Shown piece after piece: positions 8,435 through 15,801 of a stretch of 51,223 nt of DNA (position 1 is its first letter; every line of letters starts with the position of its first letter). The stretch is from an uncultured Collinsella sp. (lineage in GTDB: Bacteria > Actinomycetota > Coriobacteriia > Coriobacteriales > Coriobacteriaceae). Where the stretch lies: the NCBI GenBank assembly GCA_900554465.1, contig USHF01000001.1, forward strand, positions 1 to 51,223, given 5' to 3'. The notes below the pieces were generated by a model. That model saw nothing but the letters and a program-made list of their open reading frames with translations, did not search any database and had not been told where the DNA came from. Made by a program: the position numbers and the translations under genes.

Positions 8435-8493
8435 TTTGTTGTAAAAAAACGGGGTGTGTTCGAAGGTCTCAGAATTTGCCGCATACTTCCGAA
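8366..8493. repeat. 25-base inverted repeat around the start of the nuclease-fold gene
   Basis: The arm at 8366-8390 (TTCGGAAGTATGCGGCAAAA followed by TCTGA) is repeated in inverse orientation at 8469-8493 with one mismatch. The start codon at 8434 lies in the 78-base loop; one arm is coding (encoding QILPHTSEL) and the other is in the leader. Confidence 0.85.
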
Positions 8494-8676
8494 AACTAGG
8501 TCGATCTGGCTCTTGCTAAAACGATTTATCAGCGTCGGTTAAGGTGTGGGTTTGCCACCGGGCGAACACTTTTAGCGCTTGGGACTTTATTTTTTGGGCC
8601 TCGAAGGGTGGATTTCGCGCTTTTGGTAAAGAAATGAGTGCGTGTTTTGCCGTGCGCCGACATTGGCACAGAAAAA
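8435..8676. other. Intergenic region, nuclease-fold gene to pyk terminator
   Basis: Together with the pyk terminator and its flank, about 300 bases lie between the two minus-strand genes. Apart from the inverted-repeat arm at 8469-8493, I see no convincing gene, tRNA or riboswitch. The promoter of the 8434 gene is presumably here, but no clear -35/-10 pair stands out. Confidence 0.4.
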
Positions 8677-8705
8677 GGGCCCGGAAGGCGAAGCCTTCCG
8701 GGCCC
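8672..8705 (-). terminator. Terminator of pyk
   Basis: A 13-bp perfect stem GGGCCCGGAAGGC (8677-8689) / GCCTTCCGGGCCC (8693-8705) with loop GAA. On the minus strand it ends in a U-tract formed by the A-run at 8672-8676. Confidence 0.92.
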
Positions 8706-8736
8706 TTTGCAATGCAAGCATGCTTGCAAGTGCGAT

Positions 8737-10197
8737 TTAGCGCACCTGAGCGACGTAAGCGACGTTGGTCGAGGAGACCTTGTCCTCGAGCTGAACACTC
8801 ATGCGGGGATCGCCGGCGGTAGCGACGGTCAGATCGCCGGCCTCGACGTAGCCGAGCTCCTTAGCGGTCTCGATCGCCTTGACGATCGTGCCGTTGACGG
8901 TGCCCTGGGTAATCTCGGCCTGGTGCGGGATAACGCCCCAGTACATGATCATCTGCTGGACGGCCCACTCGTGGCGGGAGAACGCGCAGATCGGCATGTT
9001 GGGACGGAAGTGCGAGATCAGGCGAGCGGTACGACCGGTGGTCGTCGGCACGGTGATGCACTTGGCGCCAACGGTGGTGGCCATGTTCACAGCGGACATA
9101 CCCACAACGTTGTTGACGACGCGGGTGCCGTGAGCATCGGCCGGAACCTCGAGCGGAGCGTGGGCCGGGAGGTACTTCTCGGTCTCGAGAGCAATGCTGG
9201 CCTGCATCTTGACGGCCTCGACCGGGTACTTACCGGCAGCGGACTCGCCGGACAGCATGACGGCGTCGGTGCCGTCATAAATGGCGTTAGCAACGTCGGC
9301 AACCTCGGCGCGCGTCGGGCGCGGGTTCTGCTGCATGGAGTCGAGCATCTGCGTAGCGGTGATAACGGGCTTGTAGGCCGCGTTGCACTTGGCGATGATC
9401 TCCTTCTGGATGTGCGGAACGAGCTCGGGCTTGATCTCGATACCCAGGTCGCCACGGGCGACCATGATGCCGTCGGAAGCCTCGAGAATCTCGTCGAAGT
9501 TCTCGACGCCCAAGGCGCACTCGATCTTCGGGAAGATCGTCACGTGCTCGCCGCCGTTCTCGCGGCAAAGCTCGCGGATGCCGCGGACGGACTCGCCGTC
9601 ACGGATGAAGGAAGCGGCGATGTAGTCGATGTTCTCGGTCAGGCCAAAGAGGATGTCCTGACGATCGCGCTCGGTGATGGCGGGCAGCGAGATGTTGACG
9701 TTGGGCATGTTGACGCCCTTGCGCTCGCCGATCAGGCCGTCGTTCTTAACGACGCAGGTCATGTCCTGGCCACTGACGGACTCGACCTCGAGGGCAACCA
9801 GGCCGTCATCGATCAGGATGAGGGAGCCCTTCTCGACCTCGGAAGGCAGAGCCAGGTAGTCGAGGGAGATGTGCTCAGCGGTGCCGTGGAAATCCTCGGA
9901 CGTGGGCTGAGCGGTGACGACGATCTTATCGCCGGTCTTGACGGCAACCTTCTTGCCGTCGACCAGAAGGCCGGTGCGGACCTCGGGGCCCTTGGTGTCG
10001 AGCAGGATGCCGACAGGCAGACCGAGCTCCTTGGAAATACGGCGGACGCGCTCGATGCGACCGTGGTGCTCGTCGTAGGAGCCGTGCGAGAAGTTAAAAC
10101 GGGCGACGTTCATGCCCGCCTTGATCATCTCGCGGATGGTCTCGTCGCTATCGCAGGCGGGACCCATGGTGCATACAATCTTAGTGCGCTTGTACAT
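8737..10197 (-). CDS. pyk: Pyruvate kinase
   Basis: 486 residues. Converts phosphoenolpyruvate and ADP to pyruvate and ATP, the last glycolytic step. Recognisable blocks are KIVCTMGPACDS at the N-terminus, NVARFNFSHGSYDEH, LDTKGPEVRTG before the lid (B) domain, the active-site loop IFPKIECALGVENFDEIL, MVARGDLGIEI, and the substrate-loop signature ITATQMLDSMQQNPRPTRAEV. The C-terminal allosteric domain carries TTTGRTARLISHFRPN. There is no extra C-terminal PEP-utiliser domain such as Bacillus-type enzymes have. It has its own promoter and strong terminator, so it is monocistronic. Confidence 0.98.
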   Translation of the reverse strand: MYKRTKIVCTMGPACDSDETIREMIKAGMNVARFNFSHGSYDEHHGRIERVRRISKELGLPVGILLDTKGPEVRTGLLVDGKKVAVKTGDKIVVTAQPTSEDFHGTAEHISLDYLALPSEVEKGSLILIDDGLVALEVESVSGQDMTCVVKNDGLIGERKGVNMPNVNISLPAITERDRQDILFGLTENIDYIAASFIRDGESVRGIRELCRENGGEHVTIFPKIECALGVENFDEILEASDGIMVARGDLGIEIKPELVPHIQKEIIAKCNAAYKPVITATQMLDSMQQNPRPTRAEVADVANAIYDGTDAVMLSGESAAGKYPVEAVKMQASIALETEKYLPAHAPLEVPADAHGTRVVNNVVGMSAVNMATTVGAKCITVPTTTGRTARLISHFRPNMPICAFSRHEWAVQQMIMYWGVIPHQAEITQGTVNGTIVKAIETAKELGYVEAGDLTVATAGDPRMSVQLEDKVSSTNVAYVAQVR

Positions 10198-10260
10198 TCA
10201 GACCTCCATCTGACATCGTCTTGCGCTGATAGATAAACCATAAGAAATAAAACCGAGATG

Positions 10261-10266
10261 ATTATA
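10261..10266 (-). promoter_or_regulatory. -10 box of pyk
   Basis: TATAAT on the minus strand about 65 bases before the pyk start. The best -35 candidate, TTGGGG, sits 19 bases upstream, so the promoter is recognisable mainly by its perfect -10. Confidence 0.5.
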
Positions 10267-10491
10267 ACGAAATGCCGACCGAATACCCCAAAAAATCGAC
10301 CGTATGCCGAAATGGAAGTTCATTTTTTGCGGGAAAAACGGTATATGAAAAATCTTTACCAACCACTCCAACCGCTGCTATCTGGGCGATATGTCAGTTT
10401 GGCGATGTGCCGAAGAAAAAACGTTTTACCAATGTTGAGCATCACACGGTCTGCACCGTTGCGTGCGGACCATATTTCCAAACCGATTGTT
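10267..10491. other. AT-richer intergenic stretch, pyk to Ca2+-type ATPase
   Basis: Part of the 442-base gap between the divergent genes. The stretch is locally AT-rich and contains only implausible short open frames. I see no tRNA, riboswitch or gene between the pyk promoter and the ATPase promoter. Confidence 0.4.
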
Positions 10492-10521
10492 TTGGCTAGA
10501 CGCGTCGCTTTGGGGTACCAT
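10492..10521 (+). promoter_or_regulatory. Candidate promoter of the Ca2+-type ATPase
   Basis: TTGGCT (10492-10497), 18-base spacer, TACCAT (10516-10521). It would give a leader of roughly 110 nt that begins at the structured RNA at 10531-10629. Confidence 0.45.
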
Positions 10522-10530
10522 AGCTCCACT

Positions 10531-10629
10531 ATCAACTGCCGCTCAGCACGGCAGCCTTGATGAGCCCTTGCCCTTCTCCTGGGAATTATGATCGGGCATC
10601 AATCTGCTGAGTGGCCCGAATCCCAGGAG
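10531..10629 (+). promoter_or_regulatory. Structured 5' leader RNA, possible cis-acting switch
   Basis: Hairpin 1: ATCAA-CTGCCG (10531-10541), loop CTCAGCA (10542-10548), CGGCAG-CC-TTGAT (10549-10561). Hairpin 2: outer stem CTCCTGGGA (10576-10584) / TCCCAGGAG (10621-10629), inner stem TCGGGC (10592-10597) / GCCCGA (10614-10619), with a 16-nt loop containing TGCTGAG (10605-10611). The two loops are perfectly complementary over 7 nt. The outer stem of hairpin 2 buries the AGGAG of the ribosome-binding site. An alternative pairing of TTGATGAGCCC (10557-10567) with GGGCATCAA (10594-10602) would break both hairpins. It lacks the GGGGAGUA signature that I recall for the manganese yybP-ykoY riboswitch. 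Confidence 0.7.
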
Positions 10630-10639
10630 GGGACTCTAT

Positions 10640-13321
10640 ATGCAAAAGGAATACCTGTCCGCCGCGGCGGAGGTGCTCAGCGACCAAGGTGTCGATGAGA
10701 ACCTCGGCCTGAGCAACGACGAGGCGTCGTCGCGCCTCGCCAAGACAGGCCCTAACAAGCTCGAGGAAGCTGAGAAGACGCCGCTGTGGAAGCGTTTCTT
10801 TGAACAGATGGCTGACCCTATGGTCATCATGCTGATCGTTGCCGCCGTCATCAGTGCGCTCACGGGCATGGTCAAGGGCGAGCCCGACTTTGCCGATGTT
10901 GCCATCATCATGTTCGTCGTTATCGTCAACTCGGTGCTGGGCGTGGTCCAGGAAGCCAAGAGCGAGGAGGCCCTCGAGGCCCTGCAGGAGATGAGTGCGG
11001 CGCAGTCCAAGGTGCTACGCGACGGCAAGCTCGTGCACCTGCCGAGCGCCGAGCTCGTGCCCGGCGACGTGATCATGCTCGAGGCGGGCGACTCCGTTCC
11101 GGCCGACTGCCGCGTGCTCGAGAGCGCCACGATGAAGATCGAAGAGGCCGCGCTCACCGGCGAGTCCGTGCCCGTCGAGAAGCATGCCAACGTGATCGAG
11201 CTCGCCGCCGGCACCGACGACGTGCCGCTCGGCGACCGTAAGAACATGTGCTATATGGGCTCCACCGTCGTGTACGGCCGTGGTCGCGCCGTCGTGGTCG
11301 GCACCGGCATGAACACCGAGATGGGCAAGATCGCCGGCGCCCTGGCCGAGGCCAAGGAAGAGCTCACGCCGCTGCAGGTGAAGCTCGCCGAGCTCAGCCG
11401 CATCCTCACCATCATGGTGATCGTCATCTGCGTCGTCATCTTTGGCGTTGACATCCTCCGCCACGGCGTGGGCAACGTCCTTACCGATCCGACTGCCCTG
11501 CTCGACACCTTTATGGTTGCCGTCTCGCTCGCCGTCGCCGCCATCCCCGAGGGCCTTGTTGCCGTCGTGACCATCGTCCTTTCGCTTGGCGTGACCAAGA
11601 TGGCCAAGCGCCAGGCGATTATCCGCAAGCTCTCTGCTGTCGAGACCCTTGGCTGCACACAGACCATCTGCTCCGACAAGACCGGCACCCTTACCCAGAA
11701 TAAGATGACCGTCGTCAAGCACGAGCTCGCTGCGCCCAAGGAGAAGTTCCTGGCCGGCATGGCGCTGTGCTCCGATGCTCAGTGGGACGAGGAGCTGGGC
11801 GAGGCCGTGGGTGAGCCGACTGAGTGTGCGCTCGTCAACGATGCCGGCAAGGCGGGCCTCACTGGCCTGACTGCCGAGCACCCGCGCGTGGGCGAGGCCC
11901 CGTTTGACTCGGGCCGCAAGATGATGTCCGTGGTCGTCGAGACCCTTGACGGCGAGTATGAGCAGTACACCAAGGGCGCGCCCGACGTGGTGATCGGCCT
12001 GTGCACCCATATCTACGAGGGCGATAAGGTCGTCCCCCTGACCGAGGAGCGTCGCGCCGAGCTCGTGGCCGCCAACAAGGCCATGGCCGACGAGGCCCTG
12101 CGCGTGCTGGCGCTGGCAAGCCACACCTACACCGAGGTCCCGGTCGACTGCAGCCCCGCCGCGCTCGAGCATGACCTGGTCTTCTGCGGCCTGTCCGGCA
12201 TGATCGACCCGGTCCGCCCCGAGGTCGCCGAAGCCATCCGCGAGGCCCACGACGCTGGCATTCGCACCGTCATGATCACGGGCGACCACATCGACACCGC
12301 CGTGGCCATCGCCAAGCAGCTGGGCATCGTCACCGATCGCAGCCATGCCATCACCGGTGCCGACCTCGATCGCATGAGCGACGAGGAGCTCGACGCGCAC
12401 ATCGAGGACTACGGCGTGTACGCCCGCGTCCAGCCCGAGCACAAGACCCGCATCGTCGAGGCCTGGAAGTCGCGTGACCAGATCGTGGCCATGACGGGCG
12501 ATGGCGTCAACGACGCCCCGTCCATCAAGCGCGCCGACATCGGCGTGGGCATGGGCATCACCGGTACCGATGTCACCAAGAACGTCGCCGACATGGTACT
12601 TGCCGACGACAATTTCGCCACCATCATCGGTGCCTGCGAAGAGGGCCGTCGCATCTACGACAACATCCGCAAGGTCATCCAGTTCCTGCTTTCGGCCAAC
12701 CTTGCCGAGGTCTTCTCGGTGTTTATCGCCACGCTCATCGGCTTTACCATCTTCCAGCCGGTGCAGCTGCTGTGGGTGAACCTGGTTACCGACTGCTTCC
12801 CTGCGCTCGCGCTGGGCATGGAGGACGCCGAGGGCGACATCATGAAGCGCAAGCCGCGCAACGCCAAGGATGGTGTCTTTGCCGGACATATGGGTCTGGA
12901 CTGCGTGGTCCAGGGCCTAATCATCACCGTGCTGGTGCTGGCGAGCTTCTTTGTGGGCGTGTACTTTGACATGGGCTACATCCACATCGCCGATATGATC
13001 GCCGGCAATGCCGACGAGGAAGGCGTGATGATGGCCTTCATCACGCTCAACATGGTCGAGATTTTCCACTGCTTCAATATGCGCAGCCGTCGTGCGTCGC
13101 TGTTCACCATGAAGAAGCAGAACAAGTGGCTGTGGGCTTCCGCCGCGCTGGCGCTGGTGCTGACGGTGATCGTAACCGTGCAGCCGACGCTTGCTGAGAT
13201 GTTCTTTGGCCCCGTAACGCTTGAGCTCAAGGGCGTTGTCGCTGCCCTGGGCCTTGCCTTCCTGATTATTCCGCTGATGGAGATCTACAAGGCGATCATG
13301 CGCGCGGTCGAGAAGGAGTAA
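10640..13321 (+). CDS. P-type calcium-transporting ATPase (P2A type)
   Basis: 893 residues, an ATP-driven cation exporter of the SERCA/PMR1 type. Seen: actuator LTGESVP (~172-178), phosphorylation site CSDKTGTLTQNK (Asp ~346), and hinge TGDGVNDAPS (~620). Residues equivalent to both SERCA calcium sites appear to be present: M4 PEGL (Glu ~304), M5 ANLAEV (Asn ~687, Glu ~690), M6 NLVTD (Asn ~714, Thr ~717, Asp ~718) and an M8 Glu near 807 in LNMVEIFHCFN. Calcium is therefore the best-supported substrate, although manganese is possible for this subgroup. Membrane segments are visible at M1-M10. The ATG at 10640 follows AGGAGGGGA, which is partly sequestered in the leader hairpin, so translation may be regulated. 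Confidence 0.9.
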   Translation: MQKEYLSAAAEVLSDQGVDENLGLSNDEASSRLAKTGPNKLEEAEKTPLWKRFFEQMADPMVIMLIVAAVISALTGMVKGEPDFADVAIIMFVVIVNSVLGVVQEAKSEEALEALQEMSAAQSKVLRDGKLVHLPSAELVPGDVIMLEAGDSVPADCRVLESATMKIEEAALTGESVPVEKHANVIELAAGTDDVPLGDRKNMCYMGSTVVYGRGRAVVVGTGMNTEMGKIAGALAEAKEELTPLQVKLAELSRILTIMVIVICVVIFGVDILRHGVGNVLTDPTALLDTFMVAVSLAVAAIPEGLVAVVTIVLSLGVTKMAKRQAIIRKLSAVETLGCTQTICSDKTGTLTQNKMTVVKHELAAPKEKFLAGMALCSDAQWDEELGEAVGEPTECALVNDAGKAGLTGLTAEHPRVGEAPFDSGRKMMSVVVETLDGEYEQYTKGAPDVVIGLCTHIYEGDKVVPLTEERRAELVAANKAMADEALRVLALASHTYTEVPVDCSPAALEHDLVFCGLSGMIDPVRPEVAEAIREAHDAGIRTVMITGDHIDTAVAIAKQLGIVTDRSHAITGADLDRMSDEELDAHIEDYGVYARVQPEHKTRIVEAWKSRDQIVAMTGDGVNDAPSIKRADIGVGMGITGTDVTKNVADMVLADDNFATIIGACEEGRRIYDNIRKVIQFLLSANLAEVFSVFIATLIGFTIFQPVQLLWVNLVTDCFPALALGMEDAEGDIMKRKPRNAKDGVFAGHMGLDCVVQGLIITVLVLASFFVGVYFDMGYIHIADMIAGNADEEGVMMAFITLNMVEIFHCFNMRSRRASLFTMKKQNKWLWASAALALVLTVIVTVQPTLAEMFFGPVTLELKGVVAALGLAFLIIPLMEIYKAIMRAVEKE

Positions 13322-13333
13322 GTTAACCTGTCC

Positions 13334-13422
13334 GGGCCCGCCCCTGCGTGTTTTCTTCTTCGCTGGTCCTCGCGCTTCGCGCTGCGGGATCGCTCAGAAG
13401 AAAACACTCCCGGGGTGGGCCC
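13334..13422. repeat. Long inverted repeat after the ATPase gene
   Basis: Arms 13334-13359 and 13396-13422 share GGGCCC-(G/A)-CCCC, then a perfect 12-mer GTGTTTTCTTCT / AGAAGAAAACAC, around a 36-base loop. No T-run follows, so it may be a REP-type palindrome rather than a terminator. Confidence 0.75.
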
Positions 13423-13655
13423 TACGGTATCCTTACTGGCTTTTCTCCCGCGCGGATGAAAAAGGGCTGAGGGAAAGAAGGTGAGCGGCCGAGCAATTGC
13501 TCGGCCGCTCGTTTTGAATAAAGGATGTGCCCTTTGGAAACCCCTCTCGGCGGGCGGGCCCTGCGGTGACGTTGCTGACTTTTCTCCCGTGTGGATGATA
13601 AAGGCTGAGGGAAAGTGTGTGGGTCGGTCGAGCATTTGCTCGACCGACTCATTTT
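13412..13655. repeat. Two diverged tandem copies of a palindromic terminator module
   Basis: Copy 1 (about 13415-13515) and copy 2 (about 13551-13655) share GGGCCCT-CGGT, TTTTCTCCCG, GGATGA, GGCTGAGGGAAAG and a terminal perfect palindrome with a T-run. The final palindromes differ in sequence (GAGCGGCCGAGC versus GTCGGTCGAGC arms) but remain fully self-complementary. Confidence 0.75.
13483..13515 (+). terminator. Terminator, copy 1
   Basis: A 28-base perfect palindrome (13483-13510; left arm GAGCGGCCGAGCAA) followed by GTTTT. It probably ends the ATPase transcript. Confidence 0.75.
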
Positions 13656-13656
13656 T
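13623..13656 (+). terminator. Terminator, copy 2
   Basis: 12-bp stem GTCGGTCGAGCA (13623-13634) / TGCTCGACCGAC (13637-13648) followed by TCATTTTT. It lies about 50 bases before rsgA. Confidence 0.75.
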
Positions 13657-13704
13657 GTGGGAAAATACCTGCTCAGTTGTGATTTATGGTGCTGGGAGGC
13701 GCTT

Positions 13705-14889
13705 GTGGGCAAGGCTAAGGCTAAGGCGAAGAAAAAGACGACGGGGGCGCGGGCTAAGCGCGATCGTCGTCGGAAGCTCGCGACCGAAGCCCCTGCATCT
13801 GCTGAGGAATTGCTGGCGAGTGTACCGGGGCTTGACGCGCTGCAGGATGTTCCGGCGTTTGATGACCTGCCGGTCGATGAAGCTCAGCAGACTGCCTTTG
13901 ATGATTTCTGCGCACATGCCGAGGGGCCCGAGCAGATGCAGCTTGGCGCCGTGGTGCGCCTGGACCGCGGGTTTCCGCTGGTGGCGACTGCCGATGACAC
14001 GTTTCGTGCCGAGCATGCCGTGGGGTTTGCCAAGTCGCGCGGCGAGGACGAGGTCCTGCTGCCTGCCGTGGGCGACCGTGTGGCGGTGCGCCGCGCTCCC
14101 GGGCACGATATGGGCGTGATTGAGTGCGTGCTGCCGCGCCGTACGAGCTTTGAGCGTTGGCGTGGCCGTGCCCGCGGTGAGCGCCAGGTGCTCTGCTCCA
14201 ACGTTGACAGCGTGCTGATCGTGCAGGCGCTCGGCGCCGGCGAGGTGCTGCTCGATCGCGTGGCGCGCTCACTGGTATTGGCGCTCGATTGCGATGCCGA
14301 GCCGGTGGTGGTGCTCACCAAGGCCGACCGCTGCGAGGCCGATGAGCTCGAGCGCGATCTGGACCGCGTGCGTCGTCTGGTGGGTCCGGACGTGCGCGTG
14401 ATCGTGACGTCTTCTGCCGAGGGCCGCGGTCTGGACGAGGTCCGTGCCTGCGTGCCTGCCGGGAGCTGCGCCATGATTCTGGGCGAGTCGGGTGCCGGCA
14501 AGTCGACGCTGCTCAATGCACTGCTGGGCCACGATACGTTGGCGACCGGCGGTGTGCGCGAACGCGACGACCAGGGCCGTCACACTACCGTCGCGCGCGT
14601 GATGGTGGCGCTGCCGGGCGACGCCGGCGTGATCGCCGATGCCCCGGGTCTGCGCAGTTTGCCGCTCGTGGGTCACGAGCGGGGTCTGGCACGCGCCTTC
14701 CCCGAGATTGTCGAGGCATCGCGTGCGTGCCGGTTTGGCGACTGCACGCATACCCACGAACCGGGTTGCGCCGTTCGCGAGGCCGAGGACGCCGGGCAGA
14801 TCGACGGCCTGCGTCTGGAAACGTTCCAAAATCTGGCGTCATCCATGCGCGTGAGCGCTCAAATGCTCGATCCCGATGTCCATCTGTAA
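13705..14889 (+). CDS. rsgA: Ribosome biogenesis GTPase RsgA
   Basis: 394 residues from the GTG at 13705, which follows GGGAGG; longer starts would run back through terminator copy 2. RsgA is a circularly permuted GTPase that helps the final maturation of the 30S subunit. Motifs occur in the permuted order: G4 LTKAD (~204-208), G1 GESGAGKST (260-268), G3 DAPG (~313), then a zinc-binding C-terminal segment CRFGDCTHTHEPGC with three Cys and His. An N-terminal basic tail (GKAKAKAKKKTTGARAKRDRRRK) precedes the OB-fold and may contact rRNA. Single-gene unit with its own terminator. Confidence 0.95.
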   Translation: MGKAKAKAKKKTTGARAKRDRRRKLATEAPASAEELLASVPGLDALQDVPAFDDLPVDEAQQTAFDDFCAHAEGPEQMQLGAVVRLDRGFPLVATADDTFRAEHAVGFAKSRGEDEVLLPAVGDRVAVRRAPGHDMGVIECVLPRRTSFERWRGRARGERQVLCSNVDSVLIVQALGAGEVLLDRVARSLVLALDCDAEPVVVLTKADRCEADELERDLDRVRRLVGPDVRVIVTSSAEGRGLDEVRACVPAGSCAMILGESGAGKSTLLNALLGHDTLATGGVRERDDQGRHTTVARVMVALPGDAGVIADAPGLRSLPLVGHERGLARAFPEIVEASRACRFGDCTHTHEPGCAVREAEDAGQIDGLRLETFQNLASSMRVSAQMLDPDVHL

Positions 14890-14906
14890 TTGATTTTATC
14901 TATGAC

Positions 14907-14941
14907 AGCCGTCTCCCAACTGTTCGGGAGACGGCTTTTTT
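14907..14941 (+). terminator. Terminator of rsgA
   Basis: 11-bp perfect stem AGCCGTCTCCC (14907-14917) / GGGAGACGGCT (14926-14936), loop of 8, then a T-run. Confidence 0.92.
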
Positions 14942-15033
14942 GCTGCGGAAAAGCCTCGAAACATGCAGTTTGCTGACGTGCTGGCCAAAACCTTGTCACG
15001 AGCTTGACGGGCTGTTCAGCTTTTGGTCAGCGA

Positions 15034-15126
15034 TTGGTTTGACATCGAAAACCAAGATTGCGATTGCGCCGCTTTGCACTCTGGCCGCCCAGACAATGGT
15101 GGTACGGGCATTCGCCCGGCACTGCC
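15034..15126 (+). promoter_or_regulatory. Candidate regulated promoter and leader of the tad operon
   Basis: A TTGACA (15039-15044) lies inside the inverted repeat TTGGTTT-N8-AAACCAA (15034-15055), a plausible operator. No strong -10 is seen at 17 bases. Further down, CGGGC-ATTC-GCCCG with extended imperfect flanks (about 15097-15126) forms a hairpin just before the ribosome-binding site of the first tad gene. Confidence 0.4.
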
Positions 15127-15141
15127 ATGAGAGGAGCGGCC

Positions 15142-15801
15142 GTGAACAAGAGCAAGCGCATCGCCATCAGTCTGGTCGCGGGCGTGCTCGCTGCTCTGCT
15201 CTGCATGGTTTACGGCTCGTCGATCCGCTCGCAAGCCGAACAGGTCCAGGCTGAGACCTTGGCCAAGTACGGTGGCGATCGCGTCGAGGTATGCGTCGCG
15301 GCGCGCGATATCGATGTGGGCGAGACCCTCGATGAGACCAATGTCATAACCCAGGAGTGGTTGACGAGTCTGCTGCCGCGTGACGCGGCGACCGAGCTAC
15401 GCCAGGTGCGCGGCGACGTGACGACTTCGCGTATTCCCAAAAACGCCGTGATCTGCAATGTCTACACCAAGGCCGAGAGCCACATGCTCGAGGTGCCTAA
15501 GGGCAAGGTCGCCGTTTCGGTGGCGGTCGATGCCGAGCACTCGGTCGGCGGTGCTGCGGGCGTGGGCAGCTACGTGGATGTGTACGTGCAAAAAGACGGC
15601 GTAACCGATCGGCTGTGCGGCGCGTACGTGATCGATACCAGTGAGGATTCCGGTGCCACGCGTGAAGGCAAGATCGAATGGGTGACACTGGCGGCTGACC
15701 CCGAAGACGTCAAGGAACTGCTGGGAGCCTCGGGCAAGGGAACGGTCAGCTTGACGATTCCCGCCACGGCGCGCGGCAAAAAGAGCGGAGGCGACGAGTG
15801 A
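15142..15801 (+). CDS. cpaB: Flp pilus assembly protein CpaB/RcpC-like (SAF domain)
   Basis: 219 residues from GTG 15142, six bases after AGAGGAG; an ATG at 15127 would place that ribosome-binding site inside the gene. An N-terminal membrane anchor (ISLVAGVLAALLCMVYG) is followed by a SAF-like domain: VCVAARDIDVGETLDETNVITQEW, then a C-terminal RcpC-like half (GKVAVSVAVDAEHSVGGAAGVGSYVDVYV). CpaB proteins act at the cell surface in Tad pilus assembly. First gene of a long operon; its stop overlaps the next start (TGATG). Confidence 0.85.
   Translation: MNKSKRIAISLVAGVLAALLCMVYGSSIRSQAEQVQAETLAKYGGDRVEVCVAARDIDVGETLDETNVITQEWLTSLLPRDAATELRQVRGDVTTSRIPKNAVICNVYTKAESHMLEVPKGKVAVSVAVDAEHSVGGAAGVGSYVDVYVQKDGVTDRLCGAYVIDTSEDSGATREGKIEWVTLAADPEDVKELLGASGKGTVSLTIPATARGKKSGGDE

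Noticed and set aside
8638..10236. 532-codon open frame on the + strand opposite pyk
   Set aside because: Antisense shadow of a perfectly conserved pyruvate kinase gene, and it crosses the pyk terminator.
10258..10560. 100-codon open frame upstream of the ATPase
   Set aside because: Overlaps the pyk promoter and the structured leader, lacks a ribosome-binding site, and its composition is random.
10531..10629. Manganese yybP-ykoY riboswitch
   Set aside because: The conserved GGGGAGUA and GACCUUUGCC-type elements I recall are missing, and the hairpin layout differs.
11015..12889. 624-codon open frame on the minus strand
   Set aside because: Antisense of the P-type ATPase; low-complexity composition typical of a shadow frame.
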